Source: CBDDIP01 sp965229005
GTDB taxonomy: Bacteria; Actinomycetota; Acidimicrobiia; Acidimicrobiales; Ilumatobacteraceae
Length of the DNA stretch: 64,000 bases
Reading direction: 5' to 3'
Assembly: GCA_965229005.1 (NCBI GenBank)
Contig: CBDDIP010000002.1
Coordinates: forward strand, 868,001 to 932,000
A program made the position numbers and the translations under genes. Shown one piece after another: positions 25,285 to 33,803 of the stretch. The notes below the pieces were generated by a model that saw only the letters and a program-made list of their open reading frames with translations, ran no database searches and had not been told where the DNA came from. Position 1 is the first letter of the stretch, and every line of letters starts with the position of its first letter.

Positions 25285-26738
25285 CGGGCGGCCCTCGCCG
25301 ACAGGGCCATCGCCGTCAACGTCGGGTTCTTCTCCGGGTTCGTCGTGAAGCTGCTCATGTCGGTGACGAGCACGTTCTCGACGCCGTGCACGCGGTTCCA
25401 GCGATCGACCACGCCCGACTCGGGTCGATCGTGCATGCGCACCGACCCCGCGAAGTGGACGGACGAGCCGGGACGCGGCGTCCACTCCACCGGCTCGATC
25501 GTCGCCCCGATGCCGACGTCGGCGAAGACCTCGACGAAGCGCTCCTTCATCCGGGTGAGCACGCGCAGCGTCCGTTCGTCGTAGGCGACGTCCAGCTGGA
25601 CGACGGGGTTGCCGAACTCGTCGACGCGAGTTGGTGACAGCGTCACCCGGTGGTCCTCGTCGGGGACCATCGTGCCGAACACCTGGACCCCGAACCGCTT
25701 TCCGGCGCGGCCGATGAAGGTCTGCAACCGGTCGCGGGGCGTGGCCAACCCGATCGTCGCCGAGGCACCGCTGAGGGGCTCGGTGTCCTCGTGCGCCTCG
25801 CGGGCGAGGTACAGGGGGTGGTCGAGCAACGTCAGCGGCCGATCGAGCTCGACGGGCCACCACTCTCGAGTGTGATCGTGGAGGTATCGACCGACGAGTC
25901 CGTGCTGGTTGCCGACACCGTCCGGCCAGGCCGACGACGTCGACGACAGCAGGATGCGCGTCGTGTCCACCGTGCCTGCGGCCAGCACGACGGCTCGGCC
26001 GCGCACCACCGACGCCTGCCCGCTCGTCCGATCCGTGCACTCGACGCCGATCACGCTGCCGTCGTCAGCGGTGGCGAGGCGGCGGACGTGCGCCCCGACG
26101 CGCAGCTCGAAGGAGGCGTTCGAGAGCAACGGGGCGACGATCACGTGGTAGCTGTTGAACTCCGACCCGCGTCGGGCGATCATCCACTTCGCGCCGCGAG
26201 CCAGTGCCAGCACGGTGAGCTCATCGGTGTGCTGGCCGGCGAAGGCGCGCTTCCAATCGGACGGCACGTCGCGTCGGTAGCGCGCTCGCCCGCCCGGCAC
26301 CAACGGGATCGACGTGGCCGGCCCGGTGATCGAGAGCAGGTCCTCGGCGACGTCGTAGAACGGTGTCAGGTCGTCGTACGACACCGGCCAGCGGAAGCGG
26401 TCGTCGATCCGGGCACCGTCGTCGAAGTCGGCCGGGGCGAACCGTGGGACGGCGGCCGTCCAGTAGTTGGACAGACCGCCCGGGCTGAGGCTGCTCCACC
26501 ACTCCGTGTCCCGGTCGCCGATGGCGACGTGACGGCGCGAGAGCAGGTCGCTGCCGTCGCGACGGCGCAGCAGCGTCTGTCCGGCGGCACGAACGATGAT
26601 CCCGCTCGGCGGCCGCAACCCGGACTCGAGCATCGTCACCGGCACCCCCGCGCGCACCAGCTCGCGGGCGGCGATCGCTCCGGCCGGCCCGCTGCCGACC
26701 ACGATGACCCGTTCGGAGTCGTCGATGGTCGCGCTCAT
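25248..26738 (-). CDS. GMC-family FAD oxidoreductase
   Basis: A 496-aa flavoprotein. The N-terminal Rossmann motif VIVVGSGPAGAIAARELVRAG (about 11-31) binds FAD. ATG 26738 lies in an ATGA overlap with the aldo/keto reductase gene. The GMC C-terminus is clear: SSVHFAGSVRMHDRP and then TDMSSFTTNPEKNPTLTAMALSARAARHLA with the active-site Asn-Pro region. It probably oxidises a sugar or polyol hydroxyl. The operon partners, a reductase and a PhyH dioxygenase, suggest a short modification pathway. Confidence 0.86.
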   Translation of the reverse strand: MSATIDDSERVIVVGSGPAGAIAARELVRAGVPVTMLESGLRPPSGIIVRAAGQTLLRRRDGSDLLSRRHVAIGDRDTEWWSSLSPGGLSNYWTAAVPRFAPADFDDGARIDDRFRWPVSYDDLTPFYDVAEDLLSITGPATSIPLVPGGRARYRRDVPSDWKRAFAGQHTDELTVLALARGAKWMIARRGSEFNSYHVIVAPLLSNASFELRVGAHVRRLATADDGSVIGVECTDRTSGQASVVRGRAVVLAAGTVDTTRILLSSTSSAWPDGVGNQHGLVGRYLHDHTREWWPVELDRPLTLLDHPLYLAREAHEDTEPLSGASATIGLATPRDRLQTFIGRAGKRFGVQVFGTMVPDEDHRVTLSPTRVDEFGNPVVQLDVAYDERTLRVLTRMKERFVEVFADVGIGATIEPVEWTPRPGSSVHFAGSVRMHDRPESGVVDRWNRVHGVENVLVTDMSSFTTNPEKNPTLTAMALSARAARHLAADRSIAAR

Positions 26739-27709
26739 GCCGGGCCGCTCACGTCGGGGACGCCGTCCTCGACGATCGATCGGATGTCGGCGATCAGCGA
26801 CCCGGGCGGGATCGCGGCGTCGAACCGGCGGATCGTGCCGCCCACCTGGTCCTCGTTGCTCATGCCGATCAGCACGACGTCGGGATCGGCGCGCACACGC
26901 CCGTACCACATCGCCAGCTGCAGGAGATCCACGCCGGACGCCGCGGCGAGCTGCTGCAGCCGCTCGACGTGGCCGTGGCGGACCGCGTCGAGTCCGGTCG
27001 GCTGACCACGGACGGCTCGCGCCAGGATCCCGCCGCCGAGCACACCGCGAGCGATGACCCCGACGTCGCGCCGGTGGGCGACTGCGATCGCACCGGTCGC
27101 CGCGTGCGGGTCGAGCACGCCGAACGGCAACTGGATCGTCGCCAGCCCGCCGACTCCGACCCAGGAATCGGCGACGTCGAGACGCTCGCAGCCGACGCCG
27201 AACCAACGAACGGTCCCCGCGTCGATCAGCCGCTGCACCGCCTCGGGCAGATCGGTCGACGTGGCGATCGGAGGACCGTGGAACTGCAGGAGGTCGAGGT
27301 GGTCGCGGCGCAGGCGCCGCAGGCTCCCGACGACCGCGCGTTCGACGCCGGCGACGGAGAAGTCCTGCTCGGCGTACGGACGCGTGCCGCGACCGAGCCG
27401 TCGCGCAACCGCACCCATCACGTCGGAGGCCAGGCCAGGGCGACGTTCGTCGAACCGGTAACCGACCTTGGTGGCGACCACCACGTCGTCGCTGCGACCC
27501 GAGAGCGCCTCACCGAGCACCAGCTCGCTGGCGCCCGAGCCGTATGCGTCAGCGGTGTCGAACATGCGGATCCCGGCGTCCACGGCAGCGTGCACCAGGC
27601 GGGTGGCGTCGCGCGCACCGTGACGGGCGCGGGTGCTGCCGAGCTTGACGCACCCCATGCCCAACCGCGACACGGTCAGGTCGGTGCCGCGCAGGTTGCC
27701 GACGTCCAT
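26735..27709 (-). CDS. Aldo/keto reductase
   Basis: A 324-aa TIM-barrel NADPH oxidoreductase. The catalytic tetrad is visible as Asp51 and Tyr56 (MFDTADAYG), Lys81 (VATKVG) and the His in LLQFHGPP. The C-terminal IGMSNEDQVGGTIRRF is the cofactor-binding end. Family length is normal. It starts 27 bp after the PhyH stop and overlaps the GMC oxidoreductase by four bases. It may reduce a keto sugar made by the GMC enzyme, or act in the opposite direction. Confidence 0.85.
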   Translation of the reverse strand: MDVGNLRGTDLTVSRLGMGCVKLGSTRARHGARDATRLVHAAVDAGIRMFDTADAYGSGASELVLGEALSGRSDDVVVATKVGYRFDERRPGLASDVMGAVARRLGRGTRPYAEQDFSVAGVERAVVGSLRRLRRDHLDLLQFHGPPIATSTDLPEAVQRLIDAGTVRWFGVGCERLDVADSWVGVGGLATIQLPFGVLDPHAATGAIAVAHRRDVGVIARGVLGGGILARAVRGQPTGLDAVRHGHVERLQQLAAASGVDLLQLAMWYGRVRADPDVVLIGMSNEDQVGGTIRRFDAAIPPGSLIADIRSIVEDGVPDVSGPA

Positions 27710-27736
27710 CGAGTGCTCAGCCGTTGGTCCGCCGGG

Positions 27737-28555
27737 CTACGAGGAGTAGCCCTTCTTCCCGTACAGCGAGCGGGCGAACCGGTAGGCCGAGTAGCTGATC
27801 GGCGCGGTGACGAAGACGCGCTCGCGGAGGCGGCCGAGCCTCGTCGGGCGGAACCAGTTCGGGTAGAAGATGATCCCGCCGTCGTTCGGGCCGAACACGT
27901 CGGCGTTGGCCTCGGTCGTCTCGCCGTAGGTGACGGCCAGCATCGGCCGGGCAGCAGCACTGCGGTTGGGCATGCCTCGATGCCAGAGCGTGGAGCGGCG
28001 CAGCACGACGTCGCCCTGTTGCAGCGGCACGCGTTTGGTGAGGCGCCGCTTGCGCTGCAGGGCGTACTTCCAGAACGGGTAGAACTGCTGGTTCGTCGCC
28101 GGCAGCACGTCGAGTGCGCCGTTCACCAGGTCGGTGTCGACGACCGCGACGTTGCAGATCAGGAAGTCCTCCGTGTACACGCCGTCCATGTGGTAGTGCT
28201 GGGCGACGCTGCCGGGCAGGTTGTAGTTCAACGTCAGCCGAGGCCGATCGGCGAGATCGGGGCGGATCGACCGCACCAGTTCCGGGATGCCGGCGCCGAC
28301 CAGCTGCTCGTAGATCGACCGTGCCGCCTCACCGGGGAAGCAGTTGAGGTGTCCGCTGAACGAGCCGCCGCCGACGGTCAGCTTCCCGGCTGCGGCCAGG
28401 CGGGCGTACTCGGCGTCGAGCGCAGCGTGCAGCTCGTCGAGGCTCTCCCGGCTGACGACCCCGCGGAAGATCACGTAGCCGTCGTCGTCGAGCGCTCGCT
28501 TGCACTCGTCCGTCTGGTCGATGGTGGTCTCCGTCGTCACCAGCGCATGCTCCAT
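27737..28555 (-). CDS. Phytanoyl-CoA dioxygenase (PhyH) family oxygenase
   Basis: A 272-aa Fe(II)/2-oxoglutarate oxygenase. The metal triad is HYHMDG (His122, Asp124) and LWHRGMPN (His192), followed by an Arg in RSAAARPML that would hold 2-oxoglutarate. The fold and length match bacterial PhyH proteins that hydroxylate small molecules or sugars. First gene of a three-gene minus-strand set with the aldo/keto reductase and GMC oxidoreductase. Confidence 0.82.
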   Translation of the reverse strand: MEHALVTTETTIDQTDECKRALDDDGYVIFRGVVSRESLDELHAALDAEYARLAAAGKLTVGGGSFSGHLNCFPGEAARSIYEQLVGAGIPELVRSIRPDLADRPRLTLNYNLPGSVAQHYHMDGVYTEDFLICNVAVVDTDLVNGALDVLPATNQQFYPFWKYALQRKRRLTKRVPLQQGDVVLRRSTLWHRGMPNRSAAARPMLAVTYGETTEANADVFGPNDGGIIFYPNWFRPTRLGRLRERVFVTAPISYSAYRFARSLYGKKGYSS

Positions 28556-28629
28556 TTCACGTCAAGCAGGTCGAAAGCTGACGATACCAGTGGCAACGTC
28601 CTGGTGGTCAGGGCCGAACGGCCCATTCG

Positions 28630-29253
28630 TCACCCGGGGAGGCGCTTGACGACGACCGTGGCCGGGACGCCGGCGACGACGGTGTTGGGCGGCACGTTCT
28701 TGTTGACGACGGCGCCGGCGGAGACCACCGCGCCCTCACCGATCGTGACGCCCGGCAGGATCGTGCAGCGGGCACCGAGCCACGCCCCGTCACCGATCGT
28801 CACGTCACCCTCCAGGGTGGAGCCGGCTCGCTCGTCGCGCGTGCCGATCCGGTGGCTCGTGGTGAGCACCATCACCTCGTGCCCGAGCGCCACCCGGTCG
28901 CCGATCGTCACCCGCCCGTTCAGCTCGAACGTGCAGTCGACGCTGATGCACGAGTTGCGCCCGATCACCAGTCGCGAACGGATCGGCCCGCGGCCGTAGA
29001 CGGTCGGCACGCCGAACAACACGGTGCCGTGCCCGATGTCCCAGCGGGCCAGGCGCAGCAGCCCGGTGCGCAGCCGGCGCATCGCGTAGTGGGGCAACAC
29101 CCGCGCCGGCAGCGTCGTCAGCCGCAGCACCAGCTGCAGGTTGGCGAAGTCCTCGCGAACCGTCCACCGCAACCGCTGCGCTCGCGTCGTCCCGCGCGGA
29201 TCCGACCACGGCTCGTCGCCTTGCTCGGCGGGGCCCGTCACGGTCGGTTGCAT
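28630..29253 (-). CDS. Hexapeptide-repeat acyltransferase (CysE/LacA/NodL-like)
   Basis: A 207-aa left-handed beta-helix acyltransferase: VTIGDRVALGHEVMVLTTSHRIG holds the catalytic His, then VTIGDGAWLGARCTILPGVTIGEGAVVSAGAVV. About 50 helical residues precede the helix domain. It resembles the acyltransferase at 19827-20381 and may be a paralogue, but here no ACP is adjacent, so acetyl-CoA is the likelier donor. It begins 6 bp after the end of the lipoprotein gene. Confidence 0.84.
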   Translation of the reverse strand: MQPTVTGPAEQGDEPWSDPRGTTRAQRLRWTVREDFANLQLVLRLTTLPARVLPHYAMRRLRTGLLRLARWDIGHGTVLFGVPTVYGRGPIRSRLVIGRNSCISVDCTFELNGRVTIGDRVALGHEVMVLTTSHRIGTRDERAGSTLEGDVTIGDGAWLGARCTILPGVTIGEGAVVSAGAVVNKNVPPNTVVAGVPATVVVKRLPG

Positions 29254-29259
29254 GAGGTG

Positions 29260-30756
29260 TCAGGGTACGGGAACGGGCGCGGCGGCGATCAACACGATGT
29301 TGATGTTGCAGATCACCGTGTCCCGTGCGCCGTCGGGCTGCTTGAACTCGATGGTGTTCGGCCCGTCCTTGACCTCGTCGAAGGGGATCTCGACGGCGAT
29401 GCTCTTCCAGAACGGGGGGAAGTCGGGGTACGGCCACGCGGTCTCGTGCCAGGGGCCACCGTTCACCCGCACCATCGGGACGGTGGTGTCGTTCGGTGCC
29501 CAGTTGAAGGCGACGAACGCCGACTTCGGCGTCTGCTCGGTGAAGACCGGCGCGGTCGTCACCTTGATCGCGTCCTGGGTGACGAGGTAGCCGAGGGACG
29601 TGATGCCCTCGCCGGCTCGGTCGCCGCCGACCGGCTCGTTGGCGTCGGGCACGTCGAAGGTCAGGTCGCGGTACGGCGTCGGGCCGTCGAAGGCGACGTT
29701 GTCCCAGGCGAAGGCGTGGTCGCACTGGCTGTCGAACTTGCAGGCGTTGTAGTGGAGGTCCTCGAGCCAGATGACGCCGCGGGTGAGCGGCATCTGCACC
29801 GTCGTCTTCACCAGCAGCTTGAGCTCGGTCTTGCCGGCGTCCGTGGCCCACACCTCGGCGCCGTCCGCGTTGATGCGCACCTCGAAGTGGTTCAGGTCGC
29901 CCGTCGCCGACCCTTCCAGCACGCAGTTGAGCTGGCTGATCGGGCCGAGGTCCTGGGTGACGTAGTTGCGGGTGACGGCCATCATCGTCACCGAGGTCCG
30001 CGTCGGGTCGCCGTTGCAGCCCGCCACGGCGAAGCCGAACGAGTTGCGGGCCGACGCGTTGTAGCCCTCGCCGTCGCCATGGGGGGTGGGGACGGGCTGG
30101 TCGGTCCACCAGAACTCGGGCCACGCGGCGTGCGGGCCCTCGGCGTCGGCAGAGACGTCGAAGGAGACGGTGCCGGTGCGACCGGCGATGTCGAACGGCT
30201 GCTTGGGGTACATCGACAGGTTGGTCTTGGACTCGTGGCCGTCGTTGACGGCCTCCACGACGCGACCGTCGCAGATGCGCACGTCGTTGGGCGCCGTGCC
30301 GATGTCGCAGCCCGGGATGCCGGTGGCTTTGAACCACCACCCGTGCTGGTCCTGGCCGAGGTTGACGTAGGTGTTGGTGCGTGACACGCCCCACAGGATC
30401 GGGTCGAGATCGCCCGTGCGGGTCCCCTCGACTCCGGCGGGCTCGTCGAAGGTCTCGCAGAACGCCATCGGCGCCTCGGCGAGCGCCAGGCGGCAGCCTT
30501 CGGTGCCGTTCGTGGACTGCCCGTCGGGCGTCACCGGCGGTTCCCCCGGCTCGAGGGTCGTCGTCGGACCGGGCACGGGCGTCGTGACGACCGGGACGTC
30601 GCCGTCGCTGCCGTTGCTGGTCGGCGTGTCCGCACCTTCGACGTGCTTGCCGTCGCCACCGCGCGTCGTCGTGTCGCTGGAGTCGTCGACATCACTGGCG
30701 CATCCCGCCACCAGCACGGCCACCAGCCCGAGTGCGATCCATGCCCGTCGTTGCAT
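29260..30756 (-). CDS. Exported lipoprotein, paralogue of the 30888-33407 protein
   Basis: A 498-aa lipoprotein (MQRRAWIALGLVAVLVAGC). A Thr/Pro-rich linker (about 20-85) precedes a region of about 410 residues that is closely similar to the C-terminal half of the next gene. It opens CRLALAEAPMAFCETFDEPAGVEG and contains FDIAGRTGTVSFDVSAD and WPEFWWTDQPVP. The aromatic-rich beta pattern recalls concanavalin-like folds (GH16, LamG), but the GH16 catalytic E-x-D-x-x-E is absent. A carbohydrate-binding or structural surface role is inferred. Confidence 0.7.
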   Translation of the reverse strand: MQRRAWIALGLVAVLVAGCASDVDDSSDTTTRGGDGKHVEGADTPTSNGSDGDVPVVTTPVPGPTTTLEPGEPPVTPDGQSTNGTEGCRLALAEAPMAFCETFDEPAGVEGTRTGDLDPILWGVSRTNTYVNLGQDQHGWWFKATGIPGCDIGTAPNDVRICDGRVVEAVNDGHESKTNLSMYPKQPFDIAGRTGTVSFDVSADAEGPHAAWPEFWWTDQPVPTPHGDGEGYNASARNSFGFAVAGCNGDPTRTSVTMMAVTRNYVTQDLGPISQLNCVLEGSATGDLNHFEVRINADGAEVWATDAGKTELKLLVKTTVQMPLTRGVIWLEDLHYNACKFDSQCDHAFAWDNVAFDGPTPYRDLTFDVPDANEPVGGDRAGEGITSLGYLVTQDAIKVTTAPVFTEQTPKSAFVAFNWAPNDTTVPMVRVNGGPWHETAWPYPDFPPFWKSIAVEIPFDEVKDGPNTIEFKQPDGARDTVICNINIVLIAAAPVPVP

Positions 30757-30820
30757 CACGTTCTCCGTCTTCTGGTCACTGGACGCTGGGACACCGAGTG
30801 GTTCCCTGGCCAATGACGCG

Positions 30821-30853
30821 GCTCGGCCCGTCCTTGATACGGACGGGCCGAGC
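30821..30853. terminator. Perfect 13-bp hairpin between the paralogous surface genes
   Basis: GCTCGGCCCGTCC and GGACGGGCCGAGC form a perfect 13-bp stem with a 7-base loop, in the 131-bp gap after the stop of the upstream gene (30888, minus strand). There is no T-run, but the stem is very stable. Likely terminator of the larger surface-protein gene. Confidence 0.65.
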
Positions 30854-30887
30854 GCATGGTTCAGTTCGTGTTCCGGTCAGCTGCCGG

Positions 30888-33407
30888 TCACGGGACCGGC
30901 GCCGCGTTGATCAGCGTCAGGTTGATGTTGCAGATCACCGTGTCCTGTGCTCCGCCCGGTTGCTGGAACTCGATCGTGTTCGTGCCGGTTCGGATCTCGC
31001 TGAGCGGGATCGGGATGGCGATCGACTTCCAGAACGGTGGGAAGTTGGCGTACGGCCAGGCCGTCGAGTGCCACGGCCCGCCGTTGATGCGGACCATCGG
31101 CACCGTGGTGTCGTTGGGCGCCCAGTTCAGCGTGACGTAGGCGGTCGCCGGGGTGTGCACCCAGTTGACGCCCTGGACCTGGACGCTCACCGGGCTCTGC
31201 CCGACTCGGTAGCCGAGGCTGGTGACGCCGTTGGAGACCGGGGTGTTGGCGTCCGGCACGTCGAAGGTGAGGTCGCGGTACAGCTTGGGACCGTCGAAGG
31301 CGACGTTGTCCCAGGCGAAGGCGTGGTCGCACTGGCTGTCGAACTTGCAGGCGTTGTAGTGCAGGTCCTCGAGCCAGATGACGCCACGGCTGAGCGGCAT
31401 GCTCACCGATGTCCTGGCCAGCAGCTTGAGCTGGGTCTGGCCGGCGTCGGTCGCCCAGATCTCGGCGCCGTTGGCGTTGATGCGCACCTCGAAGTGGTTC
31501 AGTGCGCCCGTTGCGGAGCCCTTCAGCACGCAACCGAGCTGCTCGATCGGGCCGAGGTTCTGGGTGGCGTAGTTGCGGGTGATCGCGATCATCGTGATGC
31601 CGGTGCGGCTGCTGTCGCCGTTGCAGCCGGCGATGGCGAAGCCGAACGAGTTGCGAGCCGAGGCGTTGTAGCCCTCGGTGTCACCGTGAGGTGTCGGGAC
31701 CGGCTGGTCGGTCCACCAGAACTCGGGCCATGCGGCGTGCGGGCCCTGCGAGTCGGCCGAGACGTCGAACGAGACGGTGCCGGTGCGACCGGCGATGTCG
31801 AACGGCTGCTTGGGGTACATCGACAGGTTGGTCTTCGACTCGTGACCGTCGTTGACGGCCTCGATCACCCGACCGTTGCAGATGCGCACGTCGTTGGGCG
31901 CCGTACCGATGTCGCAACCAGGCACACCCGAGGCCTTGAACCACCAGCTGTACTGCTGCTGGCCGATGTTGACGTAGGTGTTGGTGCGTGACACGCCCCA
32001 CAGGGTGGGGTTGAGGTCGCCGGTCCGGGTGCCGGCAACGCCGGCGGGGCGATCGAACGTCTCGCAGAAGGCCATCGTGGCCGGCTGCTGTGCCAGCGCC
32101 AGGATGCAGCCGCCGGTGTTGGGGATCGAGCCGCCCTCGCTCTCCGGTGCCGGCGGGATGACCGGCTCGGCAGGTGCGATCGGCGTGGTCGGCAGTGCGC
32201 CGCGCTCTGGGCCGCCGGCGATCCAACCGATGGCGTCGACGATCAGGCTGGTCGAGGTGCGGTTGGACGAGGTGTACTGGATGCACGCCGTGCCATCGGT
32301 CGCCGTCAGCTCGACGAGCGCCAGGTTCGACTTGAGTGCACCCGTGTAGGTGTTCAGGGTCGAGGCGTTGGGGATGTCCTGGTCGCAGGGCCACACGGTG
32401 ACGTAGCCGTCGCCGCGGGCGTCGGCAACCGTCACCGTGAGCAGGGCGGATGCGGCGTTGGTGGGCACGCCACCGCGACCGGCGACCCGCAGCTGGATCT
32501 TGCTGGTCGACTTCGCCGGACCGAACGACCAGGCCGAGCTGTCGCGGGTGTCGAGGATGCGGGTGGGCGCCTGGATCTTCATGTCGCCGGCGCCGGCGGA
32601 CCAGCCGTAGGCGTCGACGATGAGGTCCGTGCCGATGAACGACTTCAAGCACACGTCGCCGCCGCTGAGCCCGACGATCGTCGTGTTCGCGGTGGTCTCG
32701 TGGGCCTGGAAGTTGACCGTCGAGCCGTTGGTCGGCTGGCCGCACGGGTAGGCGACCACCCAACCGGCGCGATCCGGGTCGTCGACCGTCAAGGTCAGCA
32801 CGGCGTTCTGCGCGTTGCCGCCGATGCCGGATCGACCGGCCACCTTCAGGCGCCGTTCCGCACCTGCGGACAGCGGATCGCCGCTGGAGCGGGTGTCGAG
32901 CAGGCGGGCCGGGTTGATGCCGGTGACGTCGATGGTGCCGGTTGCCCAGCCCACGAGGTCGATGATCAGGTTGACCGGCGCGGACGTGGCCACGCAGACC
33001 TGACCCTGGCCGAGCTTGACGACCGCCGCGTTGGCGACCGTCCGCGAGGAGGTGAAGTTGAGCACCGAGGTGGACGGTTGCGCCTCGCCACATGGCCAAG
33101 CGCGCACGTATCCGGCGCCGGCCGCGTCGGTGGCGGTGATGTTCACCGTGACGGTGAGCGCGCCGACGCTGGACGCCGCGGGAACGGCGACGGGGACGAC
33201 GGTGCCGGGGTTGATCCGACCGGTCGGTGCGCCGATGCCGAACCGCGTGTCGAGCACGCGAGATGGCTGCACCGCGGTGACGGATTCGGGTCGTGGCGCG
33301 GCGCCGGCGGTGCCCGCCAGTGCCGACGAAACGACCAGCGGTGCCGCCATGGAGGTGAGCGCAAGCAGCGCCATCGACGCGATGCGTCGTGGAGTTCGAT
33401 GGATCAT
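30888..33407 (-). CDS. Large exported protein: three surface repeats plus beta-sandwich domain
   Basis: 839 aa. A signal peptide (to about residue 37) is followed by three repeats of about 110 residues (47-155, 166-270, 281-397). Each starts R-V/L/I-L-D-T-R, has a PCG or PCD in the middle and ends D-x-x-G-W. Such repeats are common in actinobacterial secreted proteins. A Pro-rich linker (400-430) joins a C-terminal domain (434-839) very similar to the neighbouring lipoprotein. ATG 33407 is supported by the signal peptide. The repeats may attach the protein to the wall or to the polysaccharide. Confidence 0.78.
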   Translation of the reverse strand: MIHRTPRRIASMALLALTSMAAPLVVSSALAGTAGAAPRPESVTAVQPSRVLDTRFGIGAPTGRINPGTVVPVAVPAASSVGALTVTVNITATDAAGAGYVRAWPCGEAQPSTSVLNFTSSRTVANAAVVKLGQGQVCVATSAPVNLIIDLVGWATGTIDVTGINPARLLDTRSSGDPLSAGAERRLKVAGRSGIGGNAQNAVLTLTVDDPDRAGWVVAYPCGQPTNGSTVNFQAHETTANTTIVGLSGGDVCLKSFIGTDLIVDAYGWSAGAGDMKIQAPTRILDTRDSSAWSFGPAKSTSKIQLRVAGRGGVPTNAASALLTVTVADARGDGYVTVWPCDQDIPNASTLNTYTGALKSNLALVELTATDGTACIQYTSSNRTSTSLIVDAIGWIAGGPERGALPTTPIAPAEPVIPPAPESEGGSIPNTGGCILALAQQPATMAFCETFDRPAGVAGTRTGDLNPTLWGVSRTNTYVNIGQQQYSWWFKASGVPGCDIGTAPNDVRICNGRVIEAVNDGHESKTNLSMYPKQPFDIAGRTGTVSFDVSADSQGPHAAWPEFWWTDQPVPTPHGDTEGYNASARNSFGFAIAGCNGDSSRTGITMIAITRNYATQNLGPIEQLGCVLKGSATGALNHFEVRINANGAEIWATDAGQTQLKLLARTSVSMPLSRGVIWLEDLHYNACKFDSQCDHAFAWDNVAFDGPKLYRDLTFDVPDANTPVSNGVTSLGYRVGQSPVSVQVQGVNWVHTPATAYVTLNWAPNDTTVPMVRINGGPWHSTAWPYANFPPFWKSIAIPIPLSEIRTGTNTIEFQQPGGAQDTVICNINLTLINAAPVP

Positions 33408-33803
33408 GTGTGTGGAGAACCTTCCCGATGTCACGCGCCCGCATGACGCAAATTCAGCGACGCATGCGCCCGGGGGGAGGCATGTCCGATCGATGACGTT
33501 TGCTGAGGTCATGTTACAACTCCCGAAGTGGCGGGCGGGCCGTACCGAACGGCGAACGCGCACCGTTGTGTCGTTGGTGTCACAGCAAACATCGACCGAA
33601 ATGCGTGAGAACTTAAGGATTTCCTGACAATTGGGCCGCCGCGCTCACACGCCGTGACCGGTCGCGTGCGGTGCGCGCGGCTCGGGGGCGTCAAAGAAAT
33701 TCGTCACATTTCTCTGAGTACGATCTGGTGCTCTGCGGGCATCGACGGGTGTCGCGCGACGGTCGTGAGCTCGGGGCTCGGGCACGAGCAGAGGGAGGGT
33801 GCA
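33408..33803. other. Intergenic region between divergent genes (396 bp)
   Basis: Separates the large surface-protein gene (minus) from a glycosyltransferase gene (plus). It has AT-richer stretches around 33490-33625 and 33690-33735, so promoters for both directions probably lie here, but I cannot place -10/-35 boxes with confidence. No convincing small gene was found. Confidence 0.5.

Noticed and set aside
28852..30384. Plus-strand frame of 510 codons
   Set aside because: Shadow of the acyltransferase and lipoprotein genes on the minus strand; Val/Gly/Arg-rich and without domains.
33654..33803. Upstream extension of the GT4 gene
   Set aside because: GTG 33804 has a strong ribosome binding site and begins at the conserved part of the fold.
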